A DNA stretch of 64,000 nt. Origin: Brevibacterium zhoupengii (GTDB lineage: Bacteria > Actinomycetota > Actinomycetes > Actinomycetales > Brevibacteriaceae). Below the pieces are notes generated by a model. It was not told where the DNA came from. It made no database searches and worked only from the letters and a program-made list of their open reading frames with translations. This document shows positions 8,517 to 15,574 of the stretch, piece after piece. Positions within the stretch are counted from its first letter, which is position 1. Each line of letters begins with the position of its first letter. The stretch is taken from contig NZ_CP088298.1 of assembly GCF_021117425.1 (NCBI RefSeq), positions 4,216,001 through 4,280,000 of the forward strand, written 5' to 3'. Both the position numbers and the translations under genes were made by a program.

Positions 8517-9773
8517 CTAAGAGTGAATGGGTCCGGTTGTATTCCGCAGTGAACGACCGCTCCCTCGGGCGAACTCAAGCAGCACCTCGGCGAAGATGGA
8601 CACTGCAGTGGCCTCCGGCGAACGCGCCCCGAGATCGAGGCCGATGGGACCATGAATCCGGTCGATCTCCGCTGTGCTCGCGCCCGCTTGCGCCATGGCC
8701 TCGACGCGCAGTGTGTGGGTGCGGCGACTTCCCAGTGCACCGATGTATCCGGCCTCGGACCGTGCCGCTTCGAGGAGCACCGGAACGTCGAACTTCAGAT
8801 CGTGGGTGAGCACTGCGATGACCGTGGAGCTGTCGATTCGCCCCGCTCGGATCTCTTCACCCAGGTATCGATGAGGCCAGCCCACGATGACTTCGTGGGC
8901 GTCGGGGAACCTCTCCGGCGTAGCAAAGATCGGACGCGCATCGCAGACCGTCACCTGGTAGCCGAGGAATCTCCCGAGCTGAGACAGGGCCGCCGCGTAG
9001 TCGATCGCCCCGAAGACGATGAGACGGGCAGGTGGCACTGAGGTGGTGACGAAGATCCGCGTTCCGGCGCCGAGGCGCTTTCCAGTCGAGTCGTATTCAC
9101 GCACTCCCGTCCGACCTTGGGTGATCATCGCCCTAGCATCGGTGGTGACGTGCTCATCGAGTCGCGGATGACCGAGAGTTCCACTCGTGCGCCACTCCGC
9201 TTCAGCCTCACCAGCGGTACTGAGTCGGCCAGCATCTGCGGACACACCATCTGCACTTCCTGCGGGTTCGATGAACAATATGCGCCCAGTGGGGTCATCA
9301 ATGTCAACGAAACCGCCGGCAGTGCCAGAGTCCTCGGCAGCACTGCCGAGCACCTCCTCCGCTGAAGTCTCACGGATCACCGGCAGCTCCAGGGCGAGCG
9401 CAGCCGGTCGAGATTCCTCAAGCGCACGCAGATATCCAGCCAGCAGCGCCGTCGTCGTCTCATCGACGATGGGAATCACCAGCGCCTCGATCTGCCCGCC
9501 GCAGGCAAGGCCCACGGCGTATGCCTCATCGTCGCTGGAGCCGTAGTGCGCCAGCCTGGCATGACCTGTGGTCAGCACCTCAAGAGCAAGTTCATGGACG
9601 GCGGATTCGACGCATCCACCGGACAGGCTGCCAACGGTCTGACCGTCGGAGGCCACAGCCATCATCGCCCCGGCCGGACGAGGTGCCGACGACCAGGTTT
9701 CGACGACGACGGCCACTGAGAACCGGCGGCCCGACTGCAGCCAATCCAACAGTGTCTGTTCCAACTCAGCCAT
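8517..9773 (-). CDS. XdhC/CoxI-family molybdenum cofactor maturation protein
   Basis: A 418-residue protein of the XdhC/CoxI family, which binds and delivers sulfurated molybdenum cofactor to xanthine dehydrogenase-type enzymes. The N-terminal XdhC domain shows SAPRPAGAMMAV, VGSLSGGCVES and GLACGGQIEALVIP. The C-terminal Rossmann domain shows LIVFGAIDYAAALSQLGRFLG and IGALGSRRTHTLR, ending in GPIGLDLGARSPEATAVSIFAEVL. The centre (about residues 150-220) is longer and more variable than in short family members. It is the last gene of the hyuA-to-xdhC operon and overlaps the preceding gene by 8 bp. Its partner should be the molybdenum hydroxylase at the left edge. Confidence 0.88.
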   Translation of the reverse strand: MAELEQTLLDWLQSGRRFSVAVVVETWSSAPRPAGAMMAVASDGQTVGSLSGGCVESAVHELALEVLTTGHARLAHYGSSDDEAYAVGLACGGQIEALVIPIVDETTTALLAGYLRALEESRPAALALELPVIRETSAEEVLGSAAEDSGTAGGFVDIDDPTGRILFIEPAGSADGVSADAGRLSTAGEAEAEWRTSGTLGHPRLDEHVTTDARAMITQGRTGVREYDSTGKRLGAGTRIFVTTSVPPARLIVFGAIDYAAALSQLGRFLGYQVTVCDARPIFATPERFPDAHEVIVGWPHRYLGEEIRAGRIDSSTVIAVLTHDLKFDVPVLLEAARSEAGYIGALGSRRTHTLRVEAMAQAGASTAEIDRIHGPIGLDLGARSPEATAVSIFAEVLLEFARGSGRSLRNTTGPIHS

Positions 9774-10959
9774 TGGTCATCGTCTCTTTCACTCCGTATT
9801 CGTTGAAGTTCGCCGTTTCCCGATGTCGACTCGCCGCATCCCGGTTCGCCCTAGTCGTACCCCGTCCCAGGTTGGACGCGATATTTTCGGCCACTGCCTG
9901 CCACCCATCAACGGTGGTCGCGGGAAGCATCACCTGCGCAAATTCCTCAGCGATCCGCATGCCACGCACCTCCGGAGTGAAGCCGGCACGACCTGCACGA
10001 GGATTCACCCAGATGAATCGGTGGCTCAGTCTGCCCAGCCGTGCGCACGCGGTGCGCAGTTCGGAGCAGTCCCCCTGTTCCCAACCATCACTGATGAGGA
10101 CGAGCACAGATCCGCGGATCGCCTCTCGATGTCCCCCGCTGAGCAAGCTGAGGAGTCCTTCGCCGAGGCGGGTGCCACCTGCAATATCCGGAATCGTCGC
10201 CTGCGCCGCCCGCAGTTCCCGTTCAGTCAACGGTGCACAGAAGTGCTGGTCGACTCGGGTCAGCCGCGTTCCCACGGTGAAGCTACGTGCCTTGAGTCTT
10301 GGCGTGGCCCGAGCCAGGAATCGGATGAGTGCTGGCAGCCATTGCTTCATTGAGGCGGAGACGTCGACGATGATCGTGACGTGTCGATCGCGTTCCCGGC
10401 GGGTTGATCGCGGCAGACACGAGAGTTCTTCCTGTCGGATCAAGGTCTTCAGTATCTGGTTCGCATCGATTCCCCCGCTGCTGCTGCGCCTCGTTGTGTA
10501 CGCACTGCGACGTGGGGAGCGAAAGGACAGTCCGTCGATCAGACGCACCGCCTCTGCCGCATGTTCGCCGTTCCCAAGGTCAGTGGTGCGCAGGAGCTCG
10601 ATCCGGCTGGCGGCCGCTTGGAGCGCCATCGTCTGATCGTCGACCTGGCCCAATTCATCGGAGGCCCTCGACTCGTTGCTGAGCTCCGGTGTCGGAACGC
10701 TCACCTCGTGAGGAGTCTGAGCCAATCGTTGGCGCCCGGTGAGACCGAAGTGCTGGTTGAAGAGCGCATCGTGGATCGGAATGTGTTTCTGCTCGGTGCA
10801 GATCAATGACCGTGAGGCAGCACGAACCTGAGTCGGATCAAACGGATCGATGAGCGCAAGCGCGCTGGTCAGAGTCCGGATCCTGTCTGCACCGGCAGGC
10901 AGTCCATACCGGCGCAGGCATGAGCCGAGGTGCATCAGCTCGGTGGGCAGGTCGCTCAT
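9766..10959 (-). CDS. VWA-domain protein, CoxE-like
   Basis: A 397-residue protein of the CoxE-like von Willebrand A family. The metal-binding MIDAS motif DVSASM lies near residue 202, in TIIVDVSASMKQWLPALIRFL, followed by GGTRLGEGL and LVLISDGWEQGD. CoxE proteins act with CoxD AAA ATPases in late maturation of molybdenum hydroxylase active sites. The ATG at 10959 overlaps the stop of the upstream AAA ATPase gene (ATGA), which is the expected CoxD-CoxE pairing. It is in the cofactor-maturation part of the operon between the ATPase and xdhC. Confidence 0.85.
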   Translation of the reverse strand: MSDLPTELMHLGSCLRRYGLPAGADRIRTLTSALALIDPFDPTQVRAASRSLICTEQKHIPIHDALFNQHFGLTGRQRLAQTPHEVSVPTPELSNESRASDELGQVDDQTMALQAAASRIELLRTTDLGNGEHAAEAVRLIDGLSFRSPRRSAYTTRRSSSGGIDANQILKTLIRQEELSCLPRSTRRERDRHVTIIVDVSASMKQWLPALIRFLARATPRLKARSFTVGTRLTRVDQHFCAPLTERELRAAQATIPDIAGGTRLGEGLLSLLSGGHREAIRGSVLVLISDGWEQGDCSELRTACARLGRLSHRFIWVNPRAGRAGFTPEVRGMRIAEEFAQVMLPATTVDGWQAVAENIASNLGRGTTRANRDAASRHRETANFNEYGVKETMTNG

Positions 10960-11870
10960 ACCTGGTCGACCAGACAGTTCGAATTCAAACCTCCGAGGTC
11001 ATCGGCATCTTTCAGAACCGCAGAAATCGTCGACCTCACGGCCGCCTCGTCGAGCTCACTGATTCCCAGCGCATCGAGGGCACGGATCCAGTCGATGGTC
11101 TCCGAGGTTCCCGGAGGTTTGATCAAGGTCTGCGCCCGCAGACGATTCGCGGCACGCACCACTGCGGCCCGCAGCGCTTGGGAAGAGCCTGGGACATGGT
11201 GGGCAAGTATTCTCTCCTCCGTCTGGGCATCGGGTTGTGAGAACCAGTGGTAGACGCAGCGACGTTTGAGCGCGTCGTGAAGTTCACGTGTGCGGTTGGA
11301 GGTGAGGATGACCAAGGGCGGGGTCGGAGTGTGAATGGTGCCAAGCTCGGGAACGGTCACAGACCAGTCTGAGAGGACTTCGAGCAGAAGTGCGTCGAAT
11401 TCGTCGCCGGCACGATCGATCTCATCGATCAACAGCACAGGTCGCCGAGGTTGAGCAGCGATCCCCTCGCTTCGTGAACTTTCGATCGCCTGGAGAATAG
11501 GTCGTCTGAGCAGGAACGGCAGGCTGTGGAGTTCATCGTCGAGTCGGGTTGCATCGAGTCGCTCGGCCGATGCCTTCGCCGCAGCTTCGATGGTCCGGAC
11601 GTGGAGAATCTGCTTGGCGAAGTCCCAGTCATAGAGCGCATGGGTCGAATCGAGTCCCTCGTGGCACTGCAGTCGAATCAGTTCGGTGCCATGGACTTCG
11701 GCCAGGGCTTTGGCCAGGCTGGTCTTGCCCACTCCGGGCGCACCTTCACACAGCAGGGGCTTATCGAGTGCGCCCGCCAGGAAGCTGGCCGTGGCGAGGG
11801 ATTCGTCGGCCATGTACCCCGCGTCTCCCAGGGCATTCGCCAAATCAAGGGCGCCGGTGAAGTCAGTCAT
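10956..11870 (-). CDS. MoxR/CoxD-like AAA+ ATPase
   Basis: A 304-residue AAA+ ATPase with Walker A GAPGVGKTSLAKALA (about residues 43-57), a Walker B-like LLIDEIDRAGDEFDALLLEVLSD and sensor residues in VILTSNRTREL. The MTDFTGALDL start at 11870 is chosen because a purine-rich GGAAAGAG precedes it and it overlaps the upstream stop by 8 bp; a longer frame to 11939 would overlap that gene by about 77 bp. CoxD in CO dehydrogenase systems is an ATPase needed for sulfur and metal insertion at the molybdenum site. Its coupling to a VWA protein, XdhC and a cytidylyltransferase supports a maturation role. Confidence 0.86.
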   Translation of the reverse strand: MTDFTGALDLANALGDAGYMADESLATASFLAGALDKPLLCEGAPGVGKTSLAKALAEVHGTELIRLQCHEGLDSTHALYDWDFAKQILHVRTIEAAAKASAERLDATRLDDELHSLPFLLRRPILQAIESSRSEGIAAQPRRPVLLIDEIDRAGDEFDALLLEVLSDWSVTVPELGTIHTPTPPLVILTSNRTRELHDALKRRCVYHWFSQPDAQTEERILAHHVPGSSQALRAAVVRAANRLRAQTLIKPPGTSETIDWIRALDALGISELDEAAVRSTISAVLKDADDLGGLNSNCLVDQV

Positions 11871-12543
11871 GATCACTCTTTCCGGTCGTGGACACAACCA
11901 GCCCGTGGGCGTGCGCTTCGGCCACAGTATCGACGTCACTGTTTCCTGAGGCGCCCGGTGGCAGCAGATCCCCGCATTCGATCCCGAGCACCTGGTTCGA
12001 CAGCTCCCTGAACAGGTCTTTCGCCCCTGTCTCGTCGTGACAGGCCGCGATTGCTCGCGGGATCAGTTCCCTGCCGATCATCACTGGGTGCCCGGGTTGT
12101 GCATTCCAGGTACAGCGGGCCAGCACCTCGGGCCCGGAGTGCTCGAGCAGACGGTGGTAGGTTTCGGCCGGGGTGTCTGGCACGTCGACCAGGGTGACGA
12201 TCGCCGCTTCGGCATCGGCGGCGACCGCCTGCAGGCCCACCTGCAGTGATGACCCCATCCCTGTTGGATAGTCAGGGTTCTCGACCACTCGTGCGCTCTC
12301 CGGAATCAGCGGCCAGGCGCGGTCGGCAGAAGCTCCGAGGACCACGATGATCTCAACCGTGTCCTCCGATCCCTGCGTTGCAGCCTTAGTCGTCTGCGCG
12401 GCTTCAGCCATCGTCTGCACATGGTGTTCGAGCAGTGGTGTTCCCGTACGCAGTCGCAGCAGTGCCTTGGGCGCACCCATTCGGCTGCCACATCCTGCCG
12501 CCAACACGATCATGCTGACCTTGCGCTTCATTGCCTTCACCAT
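11863..12543 (-). CDS. MobA/MocA-like molybdenum cofactor nucleotidyltransferase
   Basis: A 226-residue NTP-transferase with the classic motif MIVLAAGCGSRMGAPKALL at the N-terminus. A central NPDYPTGMGSSLQVGLQAV and AAIVTLVDVPDTP give the nucleotide- and metal-binding aspartate, and GHPVMIGRELIP follows. This is the MocA-type pattern, which makes molybdopterin cytosine dinucleotide, the cofactor form used by xanthine dehydrogenase-family enzymes. It lies 11 bp after carbamate kinase and overlaps the AAA ATPase. The start is uncertain: ATG at 12543 or 12531, neither with a strong ribosome site. A general nucleotidyltransferase is possible, but the neighbours make a cofactor role likely. Confidence 0.8.
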   Translation of the reverse strand: MVKAMKRKVSMIVLAAGCGSRMGAPKALLRLRTGTPLLEHHVQTMAEAAQTTKAATQGSEDTVEIIVVLGASADRAWPLIPESARVVENPDYPTGMGSSLQVGLQAVAADAEAAIVTLVDVPDTPAETYHRLLEHSGPEVLARCTWNAQPGHPVMIGRELIPRAIAACHDETGAKDLFRELSNQVLGIECGDLLPPGASGNSDVDTVAEAHAHGLVVSTTGKSDHD

Positions 12544-12554
12544 GGATATCGATT

Positions 12555-13538
12555 CTAGGCGTGATCCGTCCGAGCTGGATCTCGGTCAGCCCTGGTCAGT
12601 ACACTGTCTCCAGGTGTGACTACAGTTCCCGAGTTGCCTGCTACTGCCGTGGGGAGATCGTCGAGCGCAGCGATGACGCCCATCGGTCCACCGTTGTCGA
12701 CATAGTTGAGAACAGCATCGACTTTTGGTCCCATCGAACCTGAGGCGAAGGTGCCCGTATCCGTGAGCGCCCGCAGCTCCGTGTTCGTGACATTCGTGAT
12801 GTCGCGAGCCACTGGCGTGCCGAATCCCGCAACAGCGCAGGGCACATCGGTGGCGATGATGAGACGATCGGCTTTCACCGACAGCGCCAGCTGCGCCGCG
12901 CTGAGGTCCTTGTCGATGACCGCAGAGACTCCGTTGAACCCCTGGCCATCGGCAATGACAGGGATTCCTCCGCCGCCTGCCGCGACGACGACCACGCCAG
13001 AATTCGCCAAGAACTCGATCGTAGGAGTTTCGAGGATCCGCACCGGGCGAGGCGATGCCACAACCCGACGCCACCCACGAGCTCCGAAGTCCTTCCACAT
13101 CTGTCCCAGTTCTTCCATGGAGGCCGCATAGTCCTTGGGCTGGTAGGAGCCGATCGGTTTGACCGGATCCGTGAAGGCAGGATCGTCTGGGTCGACGACG
13201 GTACGGGTGACCAGCGCAACAACGCTCTTGGAAATACTTCGAGAGTTGAGCTCCTTCTCGATTCTGCTCACAATCGTGAAGCCGATGGTGCCTTGGGTCT
13301 GCGCCCCGCACCAGTCGAGACTGACCGGGGGCAGCTCCGAAACGGCGAGCTCATTCTTACGCATGATGTTGCCCACCTGCGGCCCATTCCCATGGGCGAC
13401 GACGAGTTCGTGTCCGGCTTCGATGAGATCGGCGAGATGGACGGCCGCCCGCCCGATGGCACGACGCTGGCTCTCCGGCGACGCGTCACCATCGGCGGAA
13501 GTCATCGCGTTGCCACCGAGGGCGACGAGGACTCTCAC
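12555..13538 (-). CDS. Carbamate kinase
   Basis: A 327-residue amino acid kinase-family enzyme with ALGGNAM at the N-terminus, VAHGNGPQVGNIM, SLDWCGAQTQGTIGF, VVAAGGGGIPVI and DKDLSAAQLALSV, all typical of carbamate kinase. It converts carbamoyl phosphate plus ADP to carbamate plus ATP. It starts with GTG at 13538, overlapping the hyuB stop (GTGA). Placed between hydantoinase genes and cofactor-maturation genes, and facing an oxamate carbamoyltransferase locus, it is best read as the catabolic, ATP-yielding enzyme that consumes carbamoyl phosphate from that complex, like the kinase beside fdrA-ylbE-ylbF in E. coli. No arginine deiminase genes are nearby. Confidence 0.9.
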   Translation of the reverse strand: MRVLVALGGNAMTSADGDASPESQRRAIGRAAVHLADLIEAGHELVVAHGNGPQVGNIMRKNELAVSELPPVSLDWCGAQTQGTIGFTIVSRIEKELNSRSISKSVVALVTRTVVDPDDPAFTDPVKPIGSYQPKDYAASMEELGQMWKDFGARGWRRVVASPRPVRILETPTIEFLANSGVVVVAAGGGGIPVIADGQGFNGVSAVIDKDLSAAQLALSVKADRLIIATDVPCAVAGFGTPVARDITNVTNTELRALTDTGTFASGSMGPKVDAVLNYVDNGGPMGVIAALDDLPTAVAGNSGTVVTPGDSVLTRADRDPARTDHA

Positions 13539-15574
13539 AGCCAGTCCACCTCGGGTGCCATGGCACCGTCACCGGCCAACTCGACGTAACCGGGTCCCCG
13601 GTCGAAGAATGGTTCGTTGACTCCGCGTTCGGTGACCAGGCGTGCACGCAGCGACTCCGAAGCCGCCTCGTCGACGGTGGCGTTCTCGATTCCGTCCGGG
13701 CCCTCGGTGACAATGACGCCATAGGACTCTTCGGCCCCGGCGATGCTCACCTTGCCCCACTGGACGTCACGGACAACCTCGGCGAAGGGACGCTGCAGCG
13801 GGTCTCCCCACCCGCCGCCACCGGTCGTGCGGATCCGCACGACCTCGCCAGCGCTGATCGGCTCGTCATCGGCCAGAGCATCGATTTCGCGTTCATTCGC
13901 ACCACCTGGGTCGATGGTGACCTGGAAGGGCTTACCGGCCTTCCCACCTTTGACTCCCCAGCAGGCGAGGATCGACCGGTCGGCGATCGACATGAAGTGA
14001 CCGTCGCGCAGCATCCTGATGTGCTTCTCGTAGCCGAGTCCGCCACGGTATCGACCAGCCCCGCCGGAGTCGACGGACAGGCCGAGGCGTTCGACCCGGA
14101 ACGGGAACCGAGATTCCGTGAACTCCGTCGGCAGGTTTCGGGAATCGGGGACCACATGGATCGTGTCCTCACCGTCGGAGTAGTAGCGTCCGCCGGAGCC
14201 TCCGCCGAGGACCTCGCGCATGAGGTAGTCATTGCCGTCTCGGTCCTTGCCGTAGACACCCGTGTAGCGGATGGTCTCCTGGTCGGCGGGCATCTGCCCA
14301 TCGACTGCCTTCGCCACCACACCTGCCAGCACGCCGAGGAGGCGCAAGATGACGAAGGTGCGTGCGTTCGTAGGCCCGGGGAATTCGGGAGTGAGCAGAG
14401 TCCCCTTCTCCGGGAACCGCATCTCGATCAGGGGAACGATCCCCTCGTTGACGTCGAGTTCAGCCATGCGTTCTGGACTGTCGGCGAGGTTGCGCAGAAT
14501 CGGTGCTAGCCACTTCTTGAGGAAGTTGCCGCCCACATAGTCACCGCAGTGGTTGATCGGGCCTGCGGCCTGAGCCGCGGTGCCGGTGAAGTCGATGATG
14601 AGACGTGGACCATCATCTGGACCACCCGTCGAGGTCTTCGTCAGGGTGATCCGCTGCGTGTGCAGCATCGGGTCGGAGACTCCGTCGTGTTCGGCGTAGT
14701 CCTCCCATACGTACTGGCCGTCGGGGATCTTCGACAGAATCTCGCGGCGGTAGATCTCCGTGGAATTGTCGAGGATCGTGTCGAAAGCGGCCTCGACGGT
14801 ATCGACTCCGTAGCGGGTGAACAGCTCGGTCAGGCGCCTGGCACCCATGAGGCAGGCGGAGCACTCCGCATCCAGGTCGGCCGACAGCGAGTCAGGCATA
14901 CGGGAGTTGCGTGTCATAATCGCCAGCGCCGACTTGTTCGGCATCCCTGCATCCCAGAGCTTGATCGGAGGGATCATCAGACCCTCTTCGAAGACGCTGG
15001 TCGCTCCCGATGGCATCGATCCAGGGCAGGCTCCACCGATGTCATCGTGATGACCGAATGCTTGGACGAAGCAGACGACCTCACCATTGGCGAAGACCGG
15101 TACCGTCACGCACATATCCGGAAGGTGGCCGATTCCGCCCTCGGAGGCGTAGACGTCGTTGTGGAAGAAGACATCCCCTTCCTGCATCTCTTCGATGGGG
15201 AAGTCGCGGACGACAGGATGGACGAGTGCCGAATATGAGCGACCCGTGAGCTTGCGCAGCTGCCGGTCATGGATTCCCGCACGGAAGTCGTGAGCGTCAC
15301 GGATCATCGGTGAGCGTGAGGTGCGGGCGATCGCGGTCTCGACCTCCATTTCGACGCTGGCCAGGGTGCCTTCGACGATTTCGACGATGATCGGGTCGAC
15401 CGTCGAAGCCTCCTGCTTCGAGGTCAGGCGGTTGCCGTGTTCGTAGGCCGTCGGCAGACCTGCAGGGTTGATCGGGTCGGCGTTGATGTAATCGGTCAGT
15501 GCCTGCCCTGTCAGCGGGGTGAGGCTGAGCATCGACCCGGAGTCGGGTGCGGCGGTCTGGTCAGTGATCGTCAT
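13535..15574 (-). CDS. hyuB: Hydantoinase B (HyuB-family) subunit
   Basis: A 679-residue HyuB-family protein, the partner of HyuA in ATP-dependent hydantoinases, N-methylhydantoinases, 5-oxoprolinases and acetone-carboxylase relatives. It shows DPIIVEIVEGTLASVEMEVETAI, SPMIRDAHDFRAGI, EGDVFFHNDVYASEGGIGHLPDM, FGHHDDIGGACPGSM and a long C-terminal GGGGWGDPLQRP. It overlaps hyuA upstream (ATGA) and the carbamate kinase start downstream. The reaction is likely ATP-driven opening of a cyclic imide or amide ring; the substrate is not fixed by sequence. The link to carbamate kinase and oxamate carbamoyltransferase suggests a five-membered cyclic ureide. Confidence 0.86.
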   Translation of the reverse strand: MTITDQTAAPDSGSMLSLTPLTGQALTDYINADPINPAGLPTAYEHGNRLTSKQEASTVDPIIVEIVEGTLASVEMEVETAIARTSRSPMIRDAHDFRAGIHDRQLRKLTGRSYSALVHPVVRDFPIEEMQEGDVFFHNDVYASEGGIGHLPDMCVTVPVFANGEVVCFVQAFGHHDDIGGACPGSMPSGATSVFEEGLMIPPIKLWDAGMPNKSALAIMTRNSRMPDSLSADLDAECSACLMGARRLTELFTRYGVDTVEAAFDTILDNSTEIYRREILSKIPDGQYVWEDYAEHDGVSDPMLHTQRITLTKTSTGGPDDGPRLIIDFTGTAAQAAGPINHCGDYVGGNFLKKWLAPILRNLADSPERMAELDVNEGIVPLIEMRFPEKGTLLTPEFPGPTNARTFVILRLLGVLAGVVAKAVDGQMPADQETIRYTGVYGKDRDGNDYLMREVLGGGSGGRYYSDGEDTIHVVPDSRNLPTEFTESRFPFRVERLGLSVDSGGAGRYRGGLGYEKHIRMLRDGHFMSIADRSILACWGVKGGKAGKPFQVTIDPGGANEREIDALADDEPISAGEVVRIRTTGGGGWGDPLQRPFAEVVRDVQWGKVSIAGAEESYGVIVTEGPDGIENATVDEAASESLRARLVTERGVNEPFFDRGPGYVELAGDGAMAPEVDWL

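Noticed and set aside
110..11870. Carbon monoxide dehydrogenase cluster (CoxM, CoxS, CoxD, CoxE, XdhC/CoxI)
   Set aside because: The subunit types match, but the catalytic large subunit is outside the window and the neighbours are hydantoinase, NCS2 permease, PucR and oxamate-carbamoyltransferase genes, which point to a heterocycle substrate.
12555..13538. Carbamate kinase as part of an arginine deiminase pathway
   Set aside because: No arginine deiminase, ornithine carbamoyltransferase or arginine-ornithine antiporter is nearby; the kinase overlaps hyuB and faces FdrA/YlbE/DUF2877 genes.
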